Part shown: positions 18,657 to 28,132 of the stretch, one piece after another
How the letters are laid out: every line of letters starts with the position of its first letter
Numbering within the stretch: the first letter of the stretch is position 1
Assembly: GCA_049177215.1 (NCBI GenBank)
Contig: CP185379.1
Location: forward strand, 1,674,001-1,738,000
Reading direction: 5' to 3'
DNA from: Pollutiaquabacter aromativorans
GTDB taxonomy: Bacteria > Bacteroidota > Bacteroidia > AKYH767-A > 2013-40CM-41-45
DNA: 64,000 nucleotides
Position numbers and translations under genes: made by a program
Notes under the pieces: generated by a model
What the model was told of the DNA's origin: nothing
The model's input: only the letters and a program-made list of their open reading frames with translations
Database searches by the model: none

Positions 18657-19438
18657 ACCGGATCACACGTCCTTCTTCCTTTCTGATCCAACTTTTCTGC
18701 CTGCTGGGGCTCCTGGCCATTGACGGTACGGTCCTGGCATCCGGCACGGATGAACGGTATTCTACAGCCGGGAAAGCTTATGAAAAAAAGGAGTACGCTA
18801 CGGCCATTGCCACCTACGAAGAATTATTGCGCGAAGGTTATCGCGCAGCCGACCTTTACTACAATCTCGGGAACGCCCATTTCAAAGCGGGGCACATCGC
18901 AGCGGCGATCCTCAACTACGAGCGGGCGCTGAAACTTGCGCCGGATGATGAGGATACACGGTACAACCTGCGCATTGCCAACCTCCAGGTCGTCGACAAG
19001 ATTGAAACGATGCCGGCTGTATTTTACCGCCGATGGATCAACAGTATCAGCGGTTGGTGCGGTCCGGACGCCTGGAGCGCATGGCTGATCGGCTTGTCCT
19101 GGCTGCTGGCTTCGATCATTTTCGGATTTATCATCACCCGTTCTCCGGGCTGGAAAAAGGTATTGTTCCTTTCCGGGGTCATGGTGCTCTTCATCACCCT
19201 TGTCGTAACCCTGGCGGGTCGCGAAAGTAATCGGCAGGTGAGCCGACACGATGAGGCGATCATCCTGTCTCCCAGCGTATATGTTAAAAGCTCTCCCGAT
19301 GAAAAAGGTAACGACCTGTTCATCCTGCACGAAGGAACAAAGGTTTCCCTGCAGGATCAGGTCGGCAACTGGCAGGAGATCCGCCTGGCGAATGGAACCG
19401 TCGGTTGGGTGACCTTGAACGTCCTGGAAGCGATCTGA
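18653..19438 (+). CDS. batE: BatE, TPR protein with membrane helices and a C-terminal SH3-like domain
   Basis: The 261-residue protein has a signal peptide, two TPRs (about residues 35-110, with LYYNLGNAHFKAGHIAAAI), two adjacent membrane helices (about 143-190) and a C-terminal SH3-like fold (about 200-261, ending GTVGWVTLNVLEAI). BatE is the last conserved member of the operon. The SH3-like end may bind peptidoglycan or a partner protein. A phosphodiesterase gene starts four bases after its stop and may be cotranscribed. Confidence 0.9.
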   Translation: MNRITRPSSFLIQLFCLLGLLAIDGTVLASGTDERYSTAGKAYEKKEYATAIATYEELLREGYRAADLYYNLGNAHFKAGHIAAAILNYERALKLAPDDEDTRYNLRIANLQVVDKIETMPAVFYRRWINSISGWCGPDAWSAWLIGLSWLLASIIFGFIITRSPGWKKVLFLSGVMVLFITLVVTLAGRESNRQVSRHDEAIILSPSVYVKSSPDEKGNDLFILHEGTKVSLQDQVGNWQEIRLANGTVGWVTLNVLEAI

Positions 19439-19442
19439 ACGG

Positions 19443-19952
19443 ATGCGCAGGGTCTTGCTCCTGAGTGATACGCACGGTACGATCGACGATCGGATCATGC
19501 GCCGGGTCGAACTCGCTGATGAGATCTGGCATGCCGGTGATATCGGATCCATGGAGGTGGCCGATCAACTCGAACATCAACGACCGGTCCGGGCTGTGTA
19601 CGGTAACATTGATGATCACCGGATGCGGCTGCGTTTCCCGGAACATGCGATCTTTCAATGCGAAGAGCTGAAGGTGCTGATCACGCACATTGCCGGGACA
19701 CCCGGTCATTACCCGGCCAGCGTCCGAACATTATTGGAAAAGCATCGCCCCGACCTGTTCGTCTGCGGCCATTCCCACATCCTGAAAGTACAACGGGATG
19801 AAAAATTCGGTCACCTGCATTTGAATCCGGGAGCAGCCGGCAAGCACGGCTTTCACAAAGTCCGCACCCTGCTGGAGTTCGTTATCGATGGAAAATCGAT
19901 CCGGGAACTCCAGGCTGTCGAAATCGGTTTACGCGGGTCGCTGGAGCCCTAA
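19443..19952 (+). CDS. YfcE/MJ0936-type metallophosphoesterase
   Basis: The 169-residue enzyme shows the calcineurin-like metal motifs in order: SDTHG (residues 8-12), HAGDIG, GNIDDH, THIAG and CGHSH. Members of this small soluble group hydrolyse phosphodiesters in vitro, with a two-metal centre, and their natural substrates are mostly unknown. It begins four bases after batE, so it could be read from the Bat operon transcript. It converges with the DUF4293 gene, four bases separating the two. Confidence 0.9.
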   Translation: MRRVLLLSDTHGTIDDRIMRRVELADEIWHAGDIGSMEVADQLEHQRPVRAVYGNIDDHRMRLRFPEHAIFQCEELKVLITHIAGTPGHYPASVRTLLEKHRPDLFVCGHSHILKVQRDEKFGHLHLNPGAAGKHGFHKVRTLLEFVIDGKSIRELQAVEIGLRGSLEP

Positions 19953-19956
19953 CCGT

Positions 19957-20403
19957 TCACCGCAACCGGTCAGCAGAGCGTACCAGGGCCTCATCGCGCT
20001 TGACAAAGCGAACCGCCAGAAAGGTAAAGAGCAGCGACACCAGCGGGAGATAACTACCATAACGGTAATGGAGCCGTTGATCCAGGTTGGTTGCCATCGT
20101 ATCGGCCACGAAAAACAGCAAGCCAACTTCGATACAAAGCAAGAGCAGCATGAGATTACCGATGCGCGCCTGGAGGTTCCTGTTGCGGTAAAGAAAAATA
20201 GCCACGAGTGCGAAGACCCCGACCGCGCCGTTGAGCAACATCAGTAGCGCGTTGTTGGCAATGGAAATCGCCTTTATTGCCGGAGTGCCATCCGGATTCG
20301 GCGGTACCTGAATATCCGGTAATTCGTATACCGGGACAAAGATCAGTAAGACGGATATCAGGACGACGCCAAGGAAGAACAGGGTTTGGATGCGTTGTAT
20401 CAT
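19957..20403 (-). CDS. DUF4293 integral membrane protein
   Basis: The 148-residue protein starts MIQRIQTLFF, the typical opening of DUF4293, and has four helices (about residues 5-24, 48-68, 76-95 and 110-130). An upstream in-frame ATG exists at 20439 but would add a non-conserved leader, so I chose 20403. DUF4293 genes lie next to rho in many Bacteroidota, as here, where the two are divergent. Its function is unknown. Confidence 0.85.
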   Translation of the reverse strand: MIQRIQTLFFLGVVLISVLLIFVPVYELPDIQVPPNPDGTPAIKAISIANNALLMLLNGAVGVFALVAIFLYRNRNLQARIGNLMLLLLCIEVGLLFFVADTMATNLDQRLHYRYGSYLPLVSLLFTFLAVRFVKRDEALVRSADRLR

Positions 20404-20497
20404 AGACGGATGGATCGGGGACAAAGATGATAAACCCATTTAAAAGGGCAAATCGGTTACCTCAGCCTCAAAATCTGCAAAATTTGTTCATAAATTG

Positions 20498-20530
20498 TTT
20501 GCACCAATTGAAAAAAGCACCTATACTTGT
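20498..20530 (+). promoter_or_regulatory. Putative promoter of rho with a long leader
   Basis: TTTG at 20498-20501 is followed after 21 bp by TATACTTG (20523-20530), one base off TAnnTTTG. This would give a 5' leader of about 185 bases before the rho ATG at 20724. A small hairpin, TCTCC-TATC-GGAGA, lies in the leader. Long leaders used for autoregulation are known for rho in other bacteria. Confidence 0.4.
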
Positions 20531-20723
20531 GATGAATTTAGCGCCCGGGAAGCGATTTCGATTACATCCTCTTCCCTTTCCTATAGTTCAGCTGATTCAT
20601 CCCCGTTATTTCTGAGTACTTCTCTCCTATCGGAGAAAATTCCACCCGGTTTTCCGGTCTCCCCCGATTATATCCTGAACGTATACGCGAATCTGCGCTT
20701 CGTATTTCACCAATAGTATTTTC

Positions 20724-22429
20724 ATGTACGATATCCTTGAATTGAATGACAAGCTCGTTAACGAGCTGAAAGAGATTGCCCGGTTGATGAACATTCCGAA
20801 CTACGATGAACTTCGGAAGCAGGAGTTGATCTACAAGATCCTCGACCAACAGGCGCTCAATCCGACTGCGAGCAACTCCATCCGGGAATCCCTGGTGGGT
20901 AAGTTCAGCAACGCCAAAGCGGAATCCGTCAAAGTTGCAGCTCCGGCTGCTGCCCCGGCCGCCAAGGAAAGCGACAGTGCCGGTTCCCGGCCCAAGCGGC
21001 GTCGCGTACCTCCCGGTGCCGCCGCTGCAGACGCTCCGGCGCCGGTAGCGCTGGAACCATCCGTTAAAGTCGCACCGGCTCGAAACCCGAACCCCACTCC
21101 GCCACCGCCGCCCCCGACTCCTGTCCCAGCCGAAGCTGCACCGACACCACAACCGTCGCAACCGCGTCATCCGAACCAGGATCAGCGGCCACAGCCTTAC
21201 GGACAACAAGGGCAACAGAACCGGGATAACTTCGATCGCAATAGTAACTTCCGTCAGCAACGTCGCGATTTCCGCGCTCCGGAAACCCAGGTGGACGCCC
21301 AGGTGGAAAATGAAAGCCTGGTCAAATGTGAAGGCGTCCTGGAAATCATGCCAGACGGTTTCGGATTCTTACGATCCAGCGATTTCAACTACCTCACCTC
21401 ACCGGACGATATTTACGTTTCCCAGGCTCAGATCAAAAACTTCGGTTTGAAAACCGGCGACACCGTCCAAGGCCTTGTTCGTCCGCCCCGTGAAGGTGAA
21501 AAGTACTTCCCCCTGATCCGGGCAGAACTCATCAACGGTCTGGATCCCGCTGTGGTTCGCGATCGGGTTCACTTCGATTATCTGACACCGCTCTTCCCGA
21601 ACGAAAAACTCAACCTGGCCGAAGGCAAGCAAGTAACCTATTCCACGCGTATCATGGATATGTTCACGCCGATCGGTAAGGGTCAGCGCGGACTCATCGT
21701 CGCTCAGCCGAAGACCGGTAAGACGATGCTGTTGAAGGAAGTCGCCAACGCCATTGCGTCGAATCACCCGGAAGTGTACATGATCATCCTGCTGATCGAC
21801 GAACGTCCGGAAGAAGTAACCGACATGGCCCGCAGTGTAAAAGCCGAAGTCGTCGCCTCCACTTTTGACGAACCGGCAGAGCGTCACGTCAAGATCGCCA
21901 ACATCGTGCTGGAGAAAGCCAAGCGCCTGGTGGAATGTGGCCATGACGTCGTCATCCTCCTGGACTCCATCACCCGACTTGGCCCGTGCCTACAATACGG
22001 TAGCACCTGCATCCGGAAAAGTGCTCTCCGGCGGCGTCGAAGCGAATGCGCTCCACAAACCGAAGCGCTTCTTCGGTTCCGCGCGTAAGATCGAAAACGG
22101 CGGAAGCCTCACGATCATCGCGACGGCCCTGATCGATACCGGATCCCGCATGGACGAAGTCATCTTCGAGGAATTCAAAGGTACCGGTAACATGGAATTG
22201 CAGCTCGACCGTAAACTTGGCCAACAAGCGCATCTTCCCGGCAATCGACCTGGTCGCATCCTCCACCCGACGCGAGGATATGCTCCTCGACAAGGAAATG
22301 CTTCAGCGCATGTGGATCCTGCGGAATCACCTTGCCGACATGAATCCGCTGGAAGCGATGGAATTCCTCCTGCAACAGCTCCGGGGAACAAAAACAAACG
22401 AAGAATTCATGATCTCCATGAGAGGTTGA
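20724..22429 (+). CDS. rho: Transcription termination factor Rho, split by two +1 frame changes
   Basis: Read across three frames, this is a complete Rho of 567 residues. It has an N-terminal helical domain, a Bacteroidota-type Pro/Gln/Arg-rich insert (about 65-185), the RNA-binding cold-shock fold (GVLEIMPDGFGFLRS, about 204), Walker A (QPKTGKTM, about 327) and Walker B (VVILLDSITRL, ending at 419). Frame 1 then runs off: after CTT at 21978-21980 one extra G must be skipped. The second frame carries VAPASGKVLSGGV to ELQLDRKL and ends likewise after CTT at 22216-22218. The third frame carries NKRIFPAIDLVASSTRREDM to a TGA at 22429. Without shifting, the product stops at 22088 (454 residues), lacking the Q- and R-loops. 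It may be recoding, a real mutation or a sequence error. Confidence 0.9.
21977..21984 (+). other. First +1 frame-change site in rho (ACTTGGCC)
   Basis: In the zero frame the codons are CGA CTT GGC CCG. Skipping the G at 21981 gives CTT GCC CGT GCC TAC, which restores the invariant Rho sequence TRLARAYNT. The change comes directly after Walker B. Slippage of a Leu tRNA from CUU to UUG would produce the same result. I see no Shine-Dalgarno-like stimulator before it and no stop codon right after it. Confidence 0.85.
22215..22222 (+). other. Second +1 frame-change site in rho (same octamer ACTTGGCC)
   Basis: In the second frame the codons are CGT AAA CTT GGC CAA. Skipping the G at 22219 gives CTT GCC AAC AAG CGC, restoring the family sequence DRKLANKRIFPA. 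The octamer is identical to the first site, 238 bases upstream, and both restore Leu-Ala. Confidence 0.85.
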
Positions 22430-22435
22430 TCTTCT

Positions 22436-22464
22436 GCCCCGCCCTCGAGCGGGGCTTTTTTTTT
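22436..22464 (+). terminator. Rho-independent terminator after rho
   Basis: The inverted repeat GCCCCG / CGGGGC, with an 8-base loop, is followed by nine T residues, six bases after the rho stop codon. Confidence 0.85.
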
Positions 22465-22499
22465 ATTCATCAAGACAGCGGTCTTACTACACTTGTCCA

Positions 22500-24062
22500 A
22501 TGCGTGATCTGGCCCGACAACGAAGGCAGCGCTATCAACGCAAGCTCTTTCTCCGGCACGACCTTCCCGCCGGATTGTATGTATTCCTGGTCGCGCTGCC
22601 ACTCTGCCTTGGCATTGCCCTTGCCTCCGGAGCGCCCTTGTATGCCGGAATCATCTCCGGCATCGTTGGCGGTCTCTTTGTTTCACTCGTGAGCGGATCC
22701 GCCCTCGGCGTTTCGGGGCCGGCAGCGGGTTTGACCACCATCGTTGCAGCCTCCATTGCCATTCATGGCGACTTCCGATCTTTCCTCTTCGCGGTCATGA
22801 TCGCCGGGCTGTTCCAGGTGGGTCTTGGCGTGCTGCGCCTGGGTACGATCGCCCGTTTCTTTCCATCCGCGGTCATCAAAGGGATGCTCGCCGCCATCGG
22901 GATCCTCCTGATCAGCAAACAGATCCCGGTTTCCATCGGTTACAATCAGCCCGATTTCTGGTCGAGTGGGTTTCTCGAGCTCTTCCAGTCGAAACACGTG
23001 TTGTCGAACTTGCTTGATTTGAACGAACACATCAGCCGCAGCGCGATCATCATCACCCTTTGCAGCCTGGGAACGCTTGCCTTGTTCCGCAGATTGCAAC
23101 AACCCTGGGCGAAGAGCATTCCGGCTCCACTGCTGGCCGTGCTGATCGGGGTCCTGTGCAACGAACTTTTCTCCCTTCTGGATAGTGGGGCACTAAAACC
23201 TACGCAGTTGGTGAATATTCCATCCAACCTTTTTCAGGAATTTCAGTGGCCGGATGTTCATCGTATCAGTTCCTGGGAACAGACGATCCGGGACGGCCTG
23301 CTGATCGGTCTGGTTGCTTCGTTGGAAACACTGCTGTGTGTGGAAGCGATCGACAAGTTAGACATCCATAACCGCATCACGCCGCCGAACCGTGAACTCA
23401 TCGCGCAGGGAACCGGCAATATCCTTTGCGGGGTGCTGGGCGGGTTGCCGATGACCGCCGTGATCGTGCGGGGCGCTGCCAACGTTCAGGCCGGGGCACG
23501 GAGCCGCTGGTCGTCGTTCATGCATGGCGTCTTTTTGCTGCTCGCCGTGCTCCTGATCCCGTCGCTGCTCAACCGGATCCCCTACGCGGCTTTAGCAGCC
23601 ATCCTGCTCTTCACCGGTTACAACCTGACGCCTCCCCGCCTCTATCGGAACATCTGGAGGCAGGGAATGACCCAGTTTCTTCCGTTCATCCTTACGATTG
23701 TCGTCATCCTACTGACCGACCTCATAATCGGTGTCAGCATCGGCTTGTTATTGTCCGTTTATTTTATCGTGCAGAATAATTTCCAGGCGGAATTTCGTCT
23801 TGAACGCACCAAGCGGCATGAAACCGACCATGTGTACATCACGCTGAATACGAATGTCACATTCTTGAACAAGGTCAAGATCGCGCAGTTGTTGGATAAG
23901 ATCGAACCCTACACCGTATTGACGATTGATGGTGCGAACAGCAACTTCATCGACTACGATGTGCGGGAAGTCATCAGCGATTTCGCGTTGAAAGCGAAAG
24001 AACGACACATCGAATTGCACCTGATCGGTATCGAAACCGTGCAGGTGGATTTCATGCATTGA
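22500..24062 (+). CDS. SulP-family anion transporter with a C-terminal STAS domain
   Basis: The 520-residue inner-membrane protein has the SulP core of about 11-12 helices. LPLCLGIALASGAPLYAGIISG and GVSGPAAGL are typical, as is FPSAVIKGMLAAIGILLI. A cytoplasmic STAS domain follows (about residues 435-520, TVLTIDGANSNFIDYDVREV). Family members carry sulfate, bicarbonate or dicarboxylates, coupled to Na+ or H+. The substrate cannot be told here; no carbonic anhydrase or sulfate genes are adjacent. A TACACTTG box (one base off consensus) ends four bases before the ATG, so a near-leaderless message is possible. Confidence 0.9.
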   Translation: MRDLARQRRQRYQRKLFLRHDLPAGLYVFLVALPLCLGIALASGAPLYAGIISGIVGGLFVSLVSGSALGVSGPAAGLTTIVAASIAIHGDFRSFLFAVMIAGLFQVGLGVLRLGTIARFFPSAVIKGMLAAIGILLISKQIPVSIGYNQPDFWSSGFLELFQSKHVLSNLLDLNEHISRSAIIITLCSLGTLALFRRLQQPWAKSIPAPLLAVLIGVLCNELFSLLDSGALKPTQLVNIPSNLFQEFQWPDVHRISSWEQTIRDGLLIGLVASLETLLCVEAIDKLDIHNRITPPNRELIAQGTGNILCGVLGGLPMTAVIVRGAANVQAGARSRWSSFMHGVFLLLAVLLIPSLLNRIPYAALAAILLFTGYNLTPPRLYRNIWRQGMTQFLPFILTIVVILLTDLIIGVSIGLLLSVYFIVQNNFQAEFRLERTKRHETDHVYITLNTNVTFLNKVKIAQLLDKIEPYTVLTIDGANSNFIDYDVREVISDFALKAKERHIELHLIGIETVQVDFMH

Positions 24063-24071
24063 TGGAAATAA

Positions 24072-24105
24072 AAAGCCCCGGAATCGTACGATACTCCGGG
24101 GCTTT
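24072..24105. terminator. Bidirectional terminator between the SulP gene and lon
   Basis: An 11-bp inverted repeat AAAGCCCCGGA / TCCGGGGCTTT encloses a 12-base loop. The A-run on one side and the T-run on the other serve both convergent genes. Confidence 0.8.
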
Positions 24106-24123
24106 CAACGGATTGGCTCTCGG

Positions 24124-26622
24124 TCAGGAAGCGTTCACCTTCTTTTTCTTTTCCTGCCCGTTGTCTTCGAATCGGATGTCCAGCGCGTCGCGCACTTTCT
24201 CTTTCAGCAGTGCATAGCGCACTACATCCATCATATCGGAAACATAATGGAAGCGCAGGTCCTTGATGTAATCCTTTCGGATATCCTCCACATCCTTCCG
24301 GTTCTCTTCGCTCAGGATGATATCCTTGATGCCCGCACGCTTGGCCGCCAGCATCTTCTCCTTGATTCCGCCCACGGGCAATACCTTTCCACGCAACGTG
24401 ATTTCACCGGTCATGGCCAGGTTGCTGCGGACTTTCCGCTGCGTGAAGGCTGATGTAAGCGCAGTCAGAATGGTAATGCCGGCCGATGGGCCATCCTTGG
24501 GTGTTGCTCCCTCCGGAACATGGATGTGGATGTCCCATTGTTCGAACACGCGATAATCGATCCCGAGTTCCTGAGCATGGGCCTTGAGGAATGCCATGGC
24601 GATCACGGCGGATTCCTTCATCACTTCCCCGAGATTGCCGGTGATGGACAGTTTTCCCTGTCCGCGATTCAGACTGGTCTCCACGAAGAGGATATCCCCG
24701 CCCGCTGCAGTCCAGGCAAGTCCGGTAACGACACCCGCGTTCTCGTTGCCCTGGTATTTGTCCTGCTGAAAGATCGGAGGGCCTAGTATCTTGCCGACCG
24801 CTTCCACCGAGACGGCGAGTTCATATTCTTCCTCCATCGCGACCGACTTGGCGATTGCCCGCACCACGGAAGCGATCTTCTTCTCCAGACCGCGTACGCC
24901 CGACTCACGGGTGTAGCGCTCGATGATGTGCTCGATGACTTTCGGCGACAACTTTAGCTGGTCCTTCTTCAGGCCGTGCGCCTCCAGTTGCTTCGGCAGC
25001 AGGTGGCGGATGGCGATCTGCACTTTCTCTTCCAGCGTGTACCCGTTGATTTCGATGATCTCCATCCGGTCAAGCAAGGCCGGCTGTACCCGACTCAGGG
25101 AATTCGCAGTAGCGATGAAAAGGACATTGGAAAGGTCGTAATCGACCTCCAGGTAGTTATCGTAGAACGAATTGTTCTGCTCCGGATCGAGCACTTCGAG
25201 TAAGGCGGATGATGGATCGCCGTGAAAGTCGTTTCCCAGTTTGTCCACCTCGTCAAGTACGAAGACCGGATTGGAGGATTTGGTCTTCCGAAGATTCTGA
25301 ATGATTCGCCCAGGCATGGCACCGATGTAGGTTTTCCGGTGGCCGCGGATCTCCGCCTCGTCGCGCACGCCGCCAAGCGACATGCGAACATACTTCCGGC
25401 CCAAGGCTTTGGCAATCGATTTTCCGAGCGATGTTTTCCCGACACCCGGAGGGCCGTACAGGCACATGATCGGCGACTTCATGTCGCGTTTCAACTTCAG
25501 GACGGCCAGGTACTCCAGAATGCGCTGCTTTACCTTCTCCAGTCCGTAGTGGTCCTTGTCGAGTACTTTTTGAGCGAACTTCAGATCAAAATTATCCTGC
25601 GTGAATTCGTTCCACGGAAGGTCGAGCATCAACTCGAGATAATTCAGCAGAACCGAGTATTCCGCAGCAGCCGGATTCATGCGCGACATCCTGTCGCATT
25701 CGCGCTGGAATACATCGTTCACTTCTTTGCTCCATTTCTTCTGCTTGGCCCGTTCGCGAAGCTCCATCACTTCACGGTCGGGTGTGGAGCCTCCCAGTTC
25801 TTCCTGGATGGTCCGTAACTGCTGGTTCAGGAAATATTCCCGCTGTTGCCGGTCCAGCTCGGTCTTTACCTTGCTCTGGATCTGATTTTTCATTTCCAGC
25901 ATTTGCAGCTCTTTGCCCAAATGTTCCAATACGCGCATGGCGCGTTGCTTCGGGTCGGCGATCTCCAGCAATTCCTGTTTCCGGACCACATCGAGGTTCA
26001 TGTTCGACGAGATGAAATTGATCAGGAAGCTCGGACTTTCGATGTTCCGGATGGCGAAGGCCGCATCGGACGGAATGTTCGGCGATTGCTGGATGATCTG
26101 GAGCGCCATGTCTTTCAAAGAAGAAACGGAAGCACCGAATTCCTTGTCATCCCCTTGAACCGCCGGTTCGGGGAAGGAACGGACTTTGCAACGGATGTAG
26201 GGTTCAGTCTGAACGGGTTGCTCCAATTGGAAACGTCGCTTACCCTGAATGATAATGGTGGTATTTCCATCCGGCATACGCAGCATCTTCATCACATTGG
26301 CAACCGTTCCAATGCTGTGCAGATCGGTGACCTTCGGATCCTCGATACTCACGTCACGTTGCGCCACCACGCCGATCACCTTATCGCCCTTGTAAGCGTC
26401 TTTGATTAGGTTGATCGACTTATCACGGCCCACGGTGATCGGAATGACCACGCCGGGAAACAACACCGTATTCCGGAGCGGCAGAATGGATAGCACATCC
26501 GGCATCTCCTGCTGGTTCATGTTGTCCTCGTCCTCCTGGGACATGAGCGGTATGAACTCAGAGTCGTCGTCGAGTATATTCATGAGTTGCAGCGGCAGTT
26601 GCTTGTTGTCATTTTGGATCAT
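24124..26622 (-). CDS. lon: ATP-dependent protease Lon
   Basis: The protein (832 residues from the chosen start) has the N-terminal substrate domain (about 45-250), an AAA+ module with Walker A GPPGVGKTSLGKS (about 388) and Walker B FVLDEVDKLG, and the protease domain. The catalytic dyad is Ser in PKDGPSAGI (about 712) and Lys in GGIKEKMLA, 43 residues later, as in other Lon proteases. It degrades damaged and regulatory proteins in the cytoplasm. The reading frame extends upstream to 26880, but those residues are Cys/Arg-rich and unlike Lon. ATG 26622 or 26583 (MNILDDDSEF) is likely; I chose 26622 because AT-rich sequence precedes it. A charged tail (GQEKKKKVNAS) ends the protein. Confidence 0.93.
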   Translation of the reverse strand: MIQNDNKQLPLQLMNILDDDSEFIPLMSQEDEDNMNQQEMPDVLSILPLRNTVLFPGVVIPITVGRDKSINLIKDAYKGDKVIGVVAQRDVSIEDPKVTDLHSIGTVANVMKMLRMPDGNTTIIIQGKRRFQLEQPVQTEPYIRCKVRSFPEPAVQGDDKEFGASVSSLKDMALQIIQQSPNIPSDAAFAIRNIESPSFLINFISSNMNLDVVRKQELLEIADPKQRAMRVLEHLGKELQMLEMKNQIQSKVKTELDRQQREYFLNQQLRTIQEELGGSTPDREVMELRERAKQKKWSKEVNDVFQRECDRMSRMNPAAAEYSVLLNYLELMLDLPWNEFTQDNFDLKFAQKVLDKDHYGLEKVKQRILEYLAVLKLKRDMKSPIMCLYGPPGVGKTSLGKSIAKALGRKYVRMSLGGVRDEAEIRGHRKTYIGAMPGRIIQNLRKTKSSNPVFVLDEVDKLGNDFHGDPSSALLEVLDPEQNNSFYDNYLEVDYDLSNVLFIATANSLSRVQPALLDRMEIIEINGYTLEEKVQIAIRHLLPKQLEAHGLKKDQLKLSPKVIEHIIERYTRESGVRGLEKKIASVVRAIAKSVAMEEEYELAVSVEAVGKILGPPIFQQDKYQGNENAGVVTGLAWTAAGGDILFVETSLNRGQGKLSITGNLGEVMKESAVIAMAFLKAHAQELGIDYRVFEQWDIHIHVPEGATPKDGPSAGITILTALTSAFTQRKVRSNLAMTGEITLRGKVLPVGGIKEKMLAAKRAGIKDIILSEENRKDVEDIRKDYIKDLRFHYVSDMMDVVRYALLKEKVRDALDIRFEDNGQEKKKKVNAS

Positions 26623-26886
26623 AATGGAGAATAATGCGTCACAGTGGCAGTGCATTCCACCACAAAGGCACGCCATGGGACGGGTCGAATTCCGTGCCAG
26701 CAAGAATACGCTGACAAAATGAGATTTTCGTCCAAAAAATGCGAATTTAATGACCTCCAGAAACGTTGTAACTGACTGTATTACAGTACACAAACCATTC
26801 TGACGTATTATTTGAGCAAAGTGTGAAACAAAAGGCCTTCGCCGGGGGTAATGATTCCTATTATCTGCGTAGGTTTGCAAGCTTCT

Positions 26887-28086
26887 ATGAGTACCTCTTC
26901 TTTATCCCAGAGGGTTCAGCAACTGGCTGAAAGTCAGACGATCGGAATGGCCAAGTTGAGCCGGGAACTCGCTTCCAAGGGTATCGACGTCATCAACCTC
27001 AGCTTAGGTGAACCGGACTTCGTGACCCCTTCACATATCCGGGAAGCGGCCAAGAAAGCCATCGACGATGGCTTCACATTCTATCCTCCTATCGCTGGCT
27101 ACGCGGAATTGAGGAAAGCCATCTCGGCGAAATTCCAACGGGAAAACCAGCTTGACTACAAACCCGACCAGGTCGTGGTTTCCACCGGCGCAAAGCAGGC
27201 CATTGCCAATGTGGTGCTCTGCCTGGTTAATCCCGGCGACGAAGTCATTATCCCATTACCGTATTGGGTGAGTTATATCGAGATCGTCAAATTAGCCGAA
27301 GGAAAAACGGTGGCGGTGAACACGACGGTTGAGGCAGACTTCAAGATGACGGCGGAGCAACTGGAAGCCGCTATCACACCGCGTACCAAGTTGCTCATCT
27401 TCTCCTCTCCGTGCAATCCGACCGGATCGGTCTATACCCGGGAAGAGTTGGAAGCCATTGCCAAGGTACTCGCGCGTCATCCGCAGGTGTACATTCTGTC
27501 TGACGAGATCTACGAACATATTAATTTTCTCGATGCCCATCAGAGCATCGCCCAATTCGAGTCTGTCCGTGACCGGGTGATTATCGTGAATGGCGTTTCC
27601 AAAGGATACGCCATGACCGGCTGGAGGATCGGTTATATCGGTGCACCGAAGTTCATCGCCGATGCCTGCGACAAGATGCAGGGACAATTCACGTCAGCCG
27701 CATCTTCCATCGCGCAAAAAGCCGCGGAAGCTGCATTGAATCTCGACAACCGACCGACACTCGACATGCGTGACGCGTTTCTACGCCGTCGCGACCTTGT
27801 CATAGAAGGGCTGAAAAAAATACCGGGGCTGCGGCTGAATCAGCCGAAAGGCGCGTTCTACGTATTTCCCGACATCAGCAGTTATTTCGGCAAATCGGAT
27901 GGCACCACCACCATTCACAACGCGACCGACCTCTGCATGTACCTGCTGAACACGGGACATGTCAGCGTCGTGACCGGCGAAGCGTTCGGCGCTCCGAATT
28001 GTTTCCGCCTTTCGTATGCCGCATCCGACGACAAGCTGAAGGAAGCAGTGCGCCGCATCGGCGACGCGCTTGCGAAACTTCGCTAA
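26887..28086 (+). CDS. Pyridoxal-phosphate aminotransferase, aspartate aminotransferase type (class I)
   Basis: The 399-residue enzyme has the class I fold: NLSLGEPDF near the start, the aromatic-stacking and substrate segment PYWVSY, CNPTGS, YILSDEIYEH, the cofactor lysine in NGVSKGYAMTGWRIGYIG, and FRLSYA near the end with the carboxylate-binding Arg. It probably makes aspartate from oxaloacetate and glutamate. The frame opens 36 bases earlier, but MSTSSLSQRV is the normal start. It diverges from lon and is followed by the heptose kinase gene after 46 bp. Confidence 0.92.
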   Translation: MSTSSLSQRVQQLAESQTIGMAKLSRELASKGIDVINLSLGEPDFVTPSHIREAAKKAIDDGFTFYPPIAGYAELRKAISAKFQRENQLDYKPDQVVVSTGAKQAIANVVLCLVNPGDEVIIPLPYWVSYIEIVKLAEGKTVAVNTTVEADFKMTAEQLEAAITPRTKLLIFSSPCNPTGSVYTREELEAIAKVLARHPQVYILSDEIYEHINFLDAHQSIAQFESVRDRVIIVNGVSKGYAMTGWRIGYIGAPKFIADACDKMQGQFTSAASSIAQKAAEAALNLDNRPTLDMRDAFLRRRDLVIEGLKKIPGLRLNQPKGAFYVFPDISSYFGKSDGTTTIHNATDLCMYLLNTGHVSVVTGEAFGAPNCFRLSYAASDDKLKEAVRRIGDALAKLR

Positions 28087-28132
28087 TTTCCGGGAGACAG
28101 TCCATCCTGTCACCGGTAACGAATCATTTGTC

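Noticed and set aside
21865..22692. A separate 275-residue gene after rho
   Set aside because: Its first part is the middle of Rho in the second frame; the rest is out-of-frame sequence of rho's last part and of the SulP gene.
26623..26880. An N-terminal extension of Lon of 86 residues
   Set aside because: The residues are Cys/Arg-rich and unlike any Lon; the region also carries the divergent promoters of lon and the aminotransferase gene.
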